This document shows positions 56,036 through 64,000 of a stretch of 64,000 nucleotides of DNA, one piece after another. The position numbers and the translations under genes are program-made. Each line of letters opens with the position of its first letter. The first letter of the stretch is position 1. The notes beneath the pieces are model-generated. The model was given only the letters and a program-made list of their open reading frames with translations. It did not search any database and was not told the origin of the DNA. Origin of the DNA: Tupaia tana (Eukaryota > Chordata > Mammalia > Scandentia > Tupaiidae); contig JAKSZU010000002.1 of assembly GCA_026018925.1 (NCBI GenBank), positions 16,210,162-16,274,161 on the forward strand. Reading direction: 5' to 3'.

Positions 56036-58130
56036 GTGAGCAGCGCCCGCGCGTCTCGTGCACGGTTCGCTCGGCACAGGTGGCACCGGGCACGTGTCCC
56101 TCCGACCTGAACGAGCCTGACTTGGTGCTGCAGACTGCGCCCAGAGGCAGAGCCCTCGAAGGCCGTGGCCTGCAGCAGCATGCACTCTCGGCCAGGCGTC
56201 AGTCATGCGGCCCCGACTGCAGGTGGGGCTCCCGGAGCGTGCAGCCTCGTCACCGAGTCGTCCTCGAGTGAGGGGCACGGCTGCTACGTAGGAGACCCGG
56301 GGCTTGGAGCTGGAGTGCTTCCCTTTGGTTGCTGTGTGTTGACACAGCCCTCGGGTATGAGCTTTTGGGTTAGACTGAACTTTAGTCCCACTTTGCGACT
56401 TTGTAGTAGGAACAGCTCCAAAGGAGGGGAGCTCAGAACATAGATATTAGTTTAAATAAATAAAAATAACAACCACGGAGAAGTTACAGCTGTATGCGGA
56501 AGTGTGTAAACGCAGCGAGTATGTATTTATAGTGTCACCTTGGTAACGTTTGCATCTTCAAAGTGTTTGATTGTTTAACAAAACCCGTTTTGCAAAGGCT
56601 GCTGCTCCTAATGAAACGCAGTGTTCACAGATCTGCTCTCACTGAGCCGGCGCTCAGGGCACCGCGGGGCGGCAGAAGCAGAGGCCGAGGCGGGGTAGGG
56701 CAGAGGAAGCCACGTATGCAGCATGAAGGGGTAGGGGCTTCACTTCTGGTTCAGGTCATCCCTGTGACAGGTTGGCCAGCTGGGGCAGCAGGGCCATGCT
56801 GCAGTGCAGTTTGAGGCCTTGGCCGACACCCCAGGAGTGGGCTGCCTGGGGAAACCTGGAAACTGGTCCCGAGCAGGTCCGTGGCTGCCCTGTGGTTGCT
56901 GAAAGACATATGCCCCAAATCCCACCTTCCAGACCAGCCCCTGCACTGCAAGCCGCATCCAGTGTTAGGGCAGGCAGTGGCCGCCCCAGGCATCAGCCAG
57001 TGAACCCCACCCCAGGGCCCCCCAGACCTTGTAGGCCGTCTGAGCTGCTGGCAGCTTCCGTCTTCTCCTCCGGGGTGGTTACAGTAAACAGGGGCACGCC
57101 TCGATCTCCCTCACGCATGACTGCCTCGACATATGTGCTGCGTGTCATGGCTGTGGTACGGTGCACTGTGCGTCCATGCCCTTCCCACGGGGGTCTGCTG
57201 CTACTGCTGCGAGCTCGCCCTCACTCTGCGGGAGGCCCGGCCTCTGCCAGCGCACACGTCCCAGAACGGCGACCTGCTGGCCCGTCCCTGCTGTGTGTCT
57301 GGAGCGGCGTAGCCTGTGTGCAGAGCTGGCGTGAGCTCCTCTTGCTCTCACTCAGCGTGCAGCTCGCTGCATGTCAGGTGCTCAGCGACGGCTCTGAGTT
57401 GCTACCTTGGGAACACGCACACAGAAGCCAGCTTCCTAGCGTTCCGCGGCTGCATGTACATCGCAGTGTGTGAGCAACGGCCAGTTCCGGGAGGTGTGCC
57501 ACCGAGTAGGTGTTGGCGCCTCGGAGACAGTGGGCCCTGTGTGCTGAGTTGGCCATGGATTTCAGCGCGGGTGTGTTCGGTCATGTGTAGGCATCACCGG
57601 CGACCGCACGTGTTGGGTGTCGTCAGTGGAGGGAGCCTCGTACACAGGTGCCCATAGAAGACTGAACAAAGGCGTGGATGTTCCCTCCTGTGCCTGTTTT
57701 CATTCTCACGCCCACGGCTTCGTGAGCTGATGGGAGATCTGCCACATGCTCCCCGCGGCTGTGTCCCTTCTGATTCTCAGCCCATGCGGTGCTGGGAAAG
57801 ACGGCCAGACCTGCCTGGACACGTCGTCCCTGGTCCGAGAGGCACTCCTTAAGCTTCTAAAGCAGACCGTCCGCAGTAGGGCCCAGCACGAGCCGTGGGG
57901 ACCAGACATCTGGGAACAGCCTGCGACGGTTGCAGGGTCCGAATCCTAACGCCGTGATTCCCTGCAACATGGGAAAGAAGTGAGCTAGAGGCTAGAGGCT
58001 ATCTCTTAATAAAACTTGATTGAAACAGTGATTTAAGAAACCAAAAACTGAAACAAGGTTAAGTTACTCTGGAACCTCACTGTGTCAGAACGTTTTGACA
58101 TCTCCTTTTCCCTTTACCACAAAGGAATTG

Positions 58131-58388
58131 TTTTTTTTTTTTTTTTTTTGAGAGGTTTTTCTTTTTGCTATAGGGTGCGTGCGTGCGCCAGAAAGACAGA
58201 AAGCGAGAAATCACCCCCCAGGGGGTATGGTCACGCCGCAATCCCTTCTCCTCCATTCTCCTCTCGGGATCTTGGGCATGCACGCACACGCGCCCGGCGT
58301 GAGTTTTAAGCCACCAGGTCCAGGACGCGAACTGCGGTCGACTACGTGGGAGTCCAGCGACATAGCCATTACGCTAACTGCTGGTCCC
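58131..58388 (-). repeat. Long tRNA-derived SINE, antisense, with target duplication
   Basis: T tract, TTTTTGCTATAGGGTGCGTG, GGACGCGAACTGCGGTCGAC and head GCTAACTGCTGGTCCC. It is flanked by CACAAAGGAATT on both sides. Confidence 0.93.
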
Positions 58389-58928
58389 TCACAAAGGAAT
58401 TCTTAAGTGTCCAAATTACCAGTGCCCGTGGCCTCCCTTGGGGCCCTGGGACAGCAGCTCTGTGGCGCGGCAGGGCCCCCCGGGGTCAGCCCAAGGCTGC
58501 AGTGCCTGGCCTTCAGGGCTTTTGACAAACGTTAGTTGGAACCAGGAAGGGGACAGCTGGGGAGCCTCACGCCGGCCGGTATGAGAGGCATTCGTGAGGA
58601 ACGACCGGGGAGCAGAAGCGACTGATGAAGAACAGTGCATTTCTCCACCGAAAGACGTGACTTCGTAGTGATGCTGTTTGTCCCTGCTGATACACCAGGG
58701 AGATTTTTTTCTTAAAATACTATCAATGATTCTGAAATTCAAGCAAGTATCAGTTTACAAGAAAATTTGGACAGAGTGATGTGAATGAGCCCAGGACTCA
58801 TGATTGCTGTCCACATGGAGTCATGCCAGTCTGTCCCTGAAGCCAGCATCAAACGTGGAAGCAGACATCCAGCGTCACTGCCATTCCGTCTCCCTCTCCC
58901 TCCTTTCCCTTGTTCAGTAGATATTCTG

Positions 58929-59160
58929 GGCCAGCAGGTGGCGTGTGGGTAAGACCACTGGATCCCACGTGGCCAGCTGTGTCTTGAATTCCAGACCTGG
59001 CAGCTTGAGAATACGCACTGGGCACACGTGTGGCATGCCCAAATCCCGCGTGGAGAGCAGAGAAGGAGGGATTGCCCCGTGGCCATCCCCCACCCCCATG
59101 TTTGTCTCACTCCAGACAAATATCTTTCTAATAAAATGTTAAGACTTCATGCCCTAAGAG
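58929..59160 (+). repeat. Older SINE, sense, with target duplication
   Basis: GGGCCAGCAGGTGGCGTGTG head, ACTGGATCCCACGTGGCCAG, GCACACGTGTGGCATGCCCA and a tail TCTTTCTAATAAAATG. TAGATATTCTG occurs on both sides, so this older-looking type was still mobile at that time. Confidence 0.8.
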
Positions 59161-59324
59161 AAATAGATATTCTGAATGTTACTGAGGAGTTAGGCTAGTG
59201 GGATAAAGAGTTCTGCAAGGAAGTGATTACAGAGTGACTGAGTGACTTTTACAGGAGTAAGAGAGAAGTTCTTTTGGAGAATGAGGAGACCAATTGAGAG
59301 CCTATTGGATTCAATGAATTTTTA

Positions 59325-59444
59325 TTATTTATTTTGCTGTATTGTGTGTGTACTCCAGAGAGAGATGGTGGAGGGGAGTGGTGAGAAATCACCCCCCGGG
59401 GGCAGCCACCATAATCCCTTCTCCATCCCTTCTCCAGACTTTGG

Positions 59445-59480
<36 letters not shown>

Positions 59481-59555
59481 AGTGTATTTTCCAAGCTGCC
59501 TGGTCCGGGACTCGAACTGCAGCCAGCCATATGGGATCCACACTACCTGGTGGGT
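59325..59555 (-). repeat. Older SINE, antisense, with internal (AC)n
   Basis: TTTTGCTGTATTGTGTGTGT tail side, GAGAAATCACCCCCCGGGGG and CTGGTCCGGGACTCGAACTG. The middle has expanded into an AC repeat at 59446-59478. Confidence 0.78.
59446..59478 (+). repeat. (AC)n microsatellite inside a SINE
   Basis: About 16 AC units where sister copies have GCACGCACGCACACGCGCCC, so the repeat probably grew from the SINE's own CA-rich middle. Confidence 0.95.
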
Positions 59556-59562
59556 CCAAATA

Positions 59563-59590
59563 CTAGGTTGTTGAGAAAGTCATGAGCTAT
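59563..59590 (+). mobile_element. Possible mariner-type terminal sequence (fragment)
   Basis: TAGGTTGTTGAGAAAGTCAT resembles mariner ends and the piece near 11938. The opposite end was not found. Confidence 0.35.
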
Positions 59591-59804
59591 TCTTCTGTGC
59601 AAAAGTGCATCAAGATTTTCCTGTCAACGCAGTAGCCGATTTTAAATGTCTGACGGTTCCGTTTTCGGAGGGAACGCAGGTGTCAGGAAGGAGAAGTGGC
59701 ACTGCCGGTAGACACGGAGCGCTGGCCGCTCCCGCTCCCCTTGCCGAAGGCCGTGGGTCTCGAAGGCACGCTCTCCGTCTCACAGTCTGCTGTCTGTCCC
59801 CCAG

Positions 59805-59908
59805 GGTTTTGCAGGTTAGTCCCTCACACGCGGTCGCCAGGAACGTGGACGATATATTTCGAAGGTGCGGATTACGACAGTCACCTGATGCGGGAGAACA
59901 CAGAGCTG
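59805..59908 (+). CDS. AFDN: AFDN exon 21: segment before PDZ, with a GC donor
   Basis: With one carried base it reads GFCRLVPHTRSPGTWTIYFE and then GADYDSHLMRENTEL, ending in phase 0. It covers about residues 963-997. The exon must end at CTG (59908), because exon 22 begins GCC CAG CCT (AQPL) in phase 0. The intron then starts GCAAGT, a GC-AG intron. The nearby GT at 59913 would shift the frame. Changes from human are conservative (LVPH for LIPH, DSHLM for ESHLL). Confidence 0.96.
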
Positions 59909-60227
59909 GCAAGTACTGGGTTTCGGCGGGCGGGGCGTGAAACGCGCTCCCTGCCTTCAGTGGGCTCCTTGCTTACCCTGGGTGCTCCTGTGACAGGAAA
60001 GTTAAATATCATCTTCACACATTGACTTTGGTAAAATCTTGAAACCGAGATTTAATTCAGATGCATGTGCATTTTTTCTCTGTAGTTTTGCTTATAAACA
60101 AATAGTACTTTTTAAAATGGTATTTTGGTACATATCTTTAAAAATACTAATACACTAGCCTTAACATTTTATTAGAAAGTTTTTTTATAGAAAGTATTTT
60201 ATTCTTATAAAAATTATTTATATATTT

Positions 60228-60433
60228 TTTTTAGAGATTTTTGCCATAGGGCACATGTACTCCCCAGAGAGAGAGAGAGAGACAGAAATCTCCCTGTGGA
60301 GTCGCAACACTCCCCTCACGTCCTCCTCTCGGGATTTGGGGCACACATGCACGTGCCAGGCCTGGACCCAAACCCTAGTCGGCAGTGTCGGCGGAGCCCA
60401 GCAGCGTAACTGCTACTCCATCTTCTGATCCCA
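60228..60433 (-). repeat. Older SINE, antisense
   Basis: TTTTTGCCATAGGGCACATG tail side, CTCTCGGGATTTGGGGCACA, and head CTCCATCTTCTGATCCC. Confidence 0.78.
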
Positions 60434-60616
60434 TGTTTTACCCTTTTATAGTAAGCCCATTTCTCACATAAATCATGCTCTAGGATTGTCTTTCTGGAAG
60501 CATAAGAACTTCAGTATTTTCTGCTTTGTATGATTAAAGTCTACCTTGCTTCGTGGAGAGAGTCTTTTTAAAAGAAGATTTTTTCGGTAAGTTCGGTTCA
60601 AAGTAATTAACAGCTA

Positions 60617-60890
60617 GGGAACCAGCAGTTAGCGTAATGGCTATGTCGCTGGATTCCCACATAGCCGACCGCGGTTCACGTCCCGGACCCGGTGACTTAA
60701 AACTCTCACCGGGCGCGTGTGCGTGCGTGTCCAAGATCCCGAGAGGAGAATGGAGGAGAAGGGATTGTGGCGTGACCATCCCCCCTGGGGGGTGATTTCT
60801 CGCTTTCTGTCTCTATGTCTCTCTCTGTCTGTCTGGCGAGCACACGCGCCCTATAGCGAAAATCTCTCCCAAAAAAAGGAAAAAAAAAAG
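60617..60890 (+). repeat. Long tRNA-derived SINE, sense, with target duplication
   Basis: GGAACCAGCAGTTAGCGTAA head, CGCTGGATTCCCACATAGCC and CCCTATAGCGAAAATCTCTC end. It is flanked by AAGTAATTAACAGCTA on both sides. Confidence 0.93.
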
Positions 60891-61507
60891 TAATTAACAG
60901 CTAATACTTTCCATAGCATACATTAAGTTGGAACCTGTCTCAGAGACAGTTCCAGAGCGTGGATTAAATCAATGATTTCTCTGTTACACCAAAAACATGA
61001 TCACATCTAACTATTAACATGAATGTCAGTTTTATGAACTGTCAGTTCCCGAGTTGGAGCAGTGACGTCTAAGTACCAGAATACGTAGAAACACGAGTAC
61101 CTCTTAGCCAGGGGCTCAGATTCTGCACCTGGCTAGCTGGTTCTCGGGTTCTCAGGAGCGTTCAGGAGCAGGAGCAGCGGCCGACCCCTCTCGCCCTCTG
61201 CTCTGGGAAGCACCGTCTCCAGGCCTTCATTACTTCCCAGCCGAACGCCGGGGGCTGTGCCACCGCTTCCCGGCTGTGCGCTTTCATATCGCGGACCGAG
61301 CGGGCTCAGCCCCCGGTGTGCGCGCTGCGTGTGCTCGCGTGCCGTCTGCCCTCTCTGCGAGGGCCATGCGCGGCGGCAGCAGCGGCGTGGTTCTTTGCCG
61401 CCGGCCCCCTCGGCACGGCCCAGCCACCACAGTGGCCTTCACTTGGCAGCAGTCCCCTTCCGGTCCCGTGCAGTCAAGTAGGAATTGGATTTTGTCTTCA
61501 GAGGTTT

Positions 61508-61746
61508 TCTTTTTTTCTTTTTTGAGAGATTTTTCTATAGGGCACATGCGCTCACCATAGAGACAGGAAGCAAGAAGTCCCCCCCAGGGGGTGGCCATGC
61601 TGCAGTTCTTTCTCCTCTTTGGATTTTGGCCATATGCACACACGTGTATTTGGCGTGCGTTGTAAGCTGCTGGGTCCAGGGCGCAAACCACAGTCAACTA
61701 CATGGGAGTCCAGTGACGGAGCCACTGTGCAATCTTCTGGTCCCTG
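61508..61746 (-). repeat. Older long-type SINE, antisense
   Basis: TTTTCTATAGGGCACATGCG tail side, GGGTCCAGGGCGCAAACCAC, and head GTGCAATCTTCTGGTCCC. Confidence 0.82.
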
Positions 61747-61988
61747 TAGTCAGGTTATGGAAATTTCATTTGGCTTTTTAAATTAGGTTTTTAAAACTAA
61801 CATTTATGCATACATTGACCTTCAAGACTGCAGTGAAGAGTGTCAGTGTGTTTCCCAGAGTAGACGCGGGGCTGTCTGTCTTCAGTGGCTGTTTTACTCT
61901 TCTCTCCCTGTCGCTGTCGCGGAGCTCTGGCCGGGGCCCCGGGTCGTCCACCGTGGAGAAGTGACCTGAGCCCTGTTGTGTTCCCTAG

Positions 61989-62075
61989 GCCCAGCCTCTG
62001 AGGAAGGAGCCTGAGGTTATCACCGTGACCCTGAAGAAGCAGAACGGGATGGGCCTCAGCATTGTGGCCGCAAAG
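61989..62075 (+). CDS. AFDN: AFDN exon 22: start of the PDZ domain
   Basis: Twenty-nine codons, phase 0 at both ends: AQPLRKEPEVITVTLKKQNG, then MGLSIVAAK. It covers about residues 998-1026. EVITVTLKK is the first strand of the PDZ domain and GMGL is the carboxylate-binding loop, which takes the C-terminus of nectins. The rest of the domain is downstream of the window. One change from human is seen (EVIT for EIIT). Acceptor TTCCCTAG, donor GTAGGG. Confidence 0.98.
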
Positions 62076-64000
62076 GTAGGGCGAGCCAGGGCCTGGGAGG
62101 GACATGGCCACTGTCCCCACCTGAGTCGGGCCCCGGGCTGGCGGCTGGCGGGGGAGTCCTGGGTGCCCGGCTGTGCTGAATATGAGCTGGGCTCTGCCTC
62201 TGTGAGAATGGGAGGGCATGGGCAGGAGCGGCCCAGAGGGAGGCGCGGGCGATGCGCGGAGCCCCGAGAGCCCAGACGTGTCAGGAGGAAACAATGCAGG
62301 CCCAGTCGGAACATGACTGCGGGGGAAGGTGCTGTGCTGCCCCAATGGAGCTCTCCTGGGTAGGGCCCAAGTCTGGGCTCACCTCGGGAGCTCCCTCTCC
62401 GTCGGTGGGGGTCGGAGCTCAGGGCATCGGACCCGTAGCCTGAGCTCTCCTCTCCAGAACTCTCAGGGTTTGAGTCCCTTCCTGACTGCTTTCTGGCAGG
62501 TTATTTAAAATCACAGGGACCAGCAGTTAGCGTAATGGCTATGTCGCTGGACTCCCACATAGTCGACTGCGGTTCGAGTCCTGGAACCGGTGGCTTAAAC
62601 TCACGCCGGGCGCGTGTGCATGCGTGCCCAAGATCCCGAGAGGAGAATGGAGGAGAAGGGATTGCGGCGTGGCCATCCCCCCTGGGGGGTGATTTCCTGC
62701 TTTCTGTCTCTCTCTCTCTGTCTGTCTGGCGAGCGCACGCGCCCTATAGCAAAAACCTCTCCAAAAAAAGAGAAAAAAAAAAAATCAGGTCTTTCGTCTC
62801 TGTTAAAAGAAATTATTATTGTGCCTCTTGGAGTTGTTTACCCATAATCCTCTTATATTTGCTTCTAATTAATAACAGTTTAGGATCATATTCGGATATT
62901 TTGATGGAACAACCATTATTTTTTAAGCTTAATATAGTCAGTAACTATAATCAGCTTTGCTAACATTTTGCTTAAAATAACAGTTTACCAGCTAAAGTTA
63001 CGTCCATATTTCTAGGGGTGTGTGAGCATCTGCAGAGATTATACAGCAACATGACAGAAGTGATTTCTGGGTTGCATGCTTGTTATGAGAAATATTTTTC
63101 AATTGGCAGTAGTCAAATTTCAATTTGAAATTTGTGTTTCCCACTGTTAGAGCTGGGCTACCCCGAGTCTGAGCTGGAAATGAACGAGCTGTCGTTTGAA
63201 ACCCCGCCACCCCCTGCCCTGAAAAGCTGCTCCCTGGCCTGCCTATGTGAAGCCAGCCCTGCCTCAGACACGGGCCAGTGCCCGAGAGGAAAGGCGTGGC
63301 GGCTCCTCCCTGAGCGCAGGCTGGCGGCTGAGAGCCGGCCGCCCACGGGTACCCGGCTGCCCCGACCTGGCTGGTTCTGTCTCGATCAAGGCCAGGCACG
63401 CCCGTGCCAGCACTCCTGGCAGCTCGCACTTGCTCTGGCTCCCAGATCGGGGCAGGTCCCCTCGAGCCTTCCCTCTGAGCGCTGCTCCCCGTGGGGTGAA
63501 ATCGCTGTGAGTCCGTCCCTGTCGCGCCGGTAGTCTGACCGCGGTGTCTTCCTGAGTGCCCACCCTGGACGACCCTTGGCGTGTGGTGGACGGAGAAATG
63601 AGTGAGAACATTGTTTTTGTAAATGTGTATGTGATTGACTGTCAGGCATCTTTAATCCTGGAAGTTTATGTAACATGATCAATTTCCAGCCATATTAGAG
63701 GCCCGAGGGAGTTCACCCCAATCTTGCTGTCTGGGACGGGTGCCTATGAAACCCTGATGGTGTTGCCACGCAAGATCCGGGGACACTGGCTGCGTTCCCA
63801 GAACCGTGGGGAGCGTAGTGGCTGTACGGCAGCTGCCGAGGCACTCTGGGAGGGAGTGGGGTCTCAGCTAGTCCTCGAGTTGTACCTCGCTGGGAGAGGC
63901 GTGGCTGTGGGGGACAGTCACCTGAGCAGGGACGGAGTATCGGGGCGTGCACGACAGGCCTGCGAGACTAGGGAGGGCAGCGCCTGATCATTGCGAAGCT
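62076..64000 (+). other. AFDN: AFDN intron 22 (5' part)
   Basis: It continues past the window. It holds a SINE at 62515-62787. 62788-64000 shows no recognised gene, and no further afadin exon (GAGQDKLGIYV expected next) is present. Confidence 0.88.
62515..62787 (+). repeat. Long tRNA-derived SINE, sense
   Basis: This copy is close to the family's apparent consensus: GGGACCAGCAGTTAGCGTAA, CGCTGGACTCCCACATAGTC, B-box GGTTCGAGTCC, the G-rich middle, CCCTATAGCAAAAACCTCTC and an A tail. The flanks share AAAATCA. Confidence 0.93.

Larger units (their letters stand above)
56036..59804 (+). other. AFDN: AFDN intron 20
   Basis: It holds SINEs at 58131-58388, 58929-59160 and 59325-59555, and a mariner-like end near 59563. 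56036-58130 is GC-rich with no recognised gene. Acceptor GTCTGTCCCCCAG. Confidence 0.9.
59909..61988 (+). other. AFDN: AFDN intron 21 (GC-AG)
   Basis: Donor GCAAGT, acceptor GTTCCCTAG. It holds SINEs at 60228-60433, 60617-60890 and 61508-61746. 60891-61500 and 61750-61980 show nothing recognised. Confidence 0.92.
1..64000 (+). other. AFDN: AFDN (afadin) gene, internal part: exons 2-22 and their introns
   Basis: Afadin links nectins, through its PDZ domain, to F-actin at adherens junctions and binds Ras/Rap GTPases through two N-terminal RA domains. Twenty-one exons on the + strand match the human protein in order and without gaps from about residue 36 to 1026. Splice phases agree at every junction and the joined frame has no stop. 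The promoter, exon 1 and everything after the start of the PDZ domain are outside the window. Exon numbers assume one coding exon upstream. Residue numbers are my estimate from human afadin recalled from memory and may be off by a few. Confidence 0.97.

Noticed and set aside
59909..59916. GT donor four bases inside intron 21 (GTACTG)
   Set aside because: Its use would shift the frame relative to exon 22 and gives a poorer donor than GCAAGT.

Overview
This is eukaryotic, mammalian nuclear DNA. The whole window lies inside one gene on the + strand, AFDN (afadin, also called MLLT4/AF6), the F-actin-binding adaptor of nectin-based adherens junctions. I recognise 21 coding exons, numbered here 2 to 22 on the assumption of a single upstream coding exon 1. 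There is also a probable 21-nt cassette microexon. Joined in order, the 21 exons give an uninterrupted frame of 2973 nt (991 codons), corresponding to roughly residues 36 to 1026 of human afadin. Exon 1 and the promoter lie before base 1. The rest of the PDZ domain, the proline-rich region and the coiled-coil/F-actin-binding tail lie beyond base 64000.

Layout: 1-11484 is the 3' part of intron 1. Exons 2-3 (11485-14575) encode the first Ras-association domain. Exons 4-5 (14887-17747) encode a lysine-rich linker. Exons 6-8 (23921-31817) encode the second Ras-association domain. Exons 9-11 (34387-38480) encode the FHA region. Exons 12-14 (41654-46873) encode a linker. Exons 15-20 (46954-56035) encode the region around and including the dilute (DIL) domain. 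Exons 21-22 (59805-62075) lead into the PDZ domain, whose GMGL carboxylate-binding loop ends the coding sequence visible here. All introns begin with GT and end with AG except intron 21, which starts with GC.

The introns are dominated by an abundant tRNA-derived SINE family. About 20 long copies of about 250 bp are present, many with clear target-site duplications, together with a shorter sister type and many older copies. None of these are primate Alu, rodent B1/B2, carnivore SINEC, rabbit C, bat VES, xenarthran DAS or AfroSINE sequences, so I would call the source a placental mammal outside the lineages defined by those families. I cannot name the order. There is one solo retroviral LTR (3023-3698) with a 6-bp target duplication and an unusual end made of 26-bp primer-binding-site-containing units. 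Two old L1 3'-end fragments and at least seven minisatellites are also present. The density of GC-rich minisatellites recalls subtelomeric DNA; human AFDN is at 6q27, near the chromosome end.

I see no tRNA, rRNA, CRISPR, bacterial operon or independent nested protein gene. The long open frames in the introns come from minisatellites whose unit length or composition lacks stop codons.
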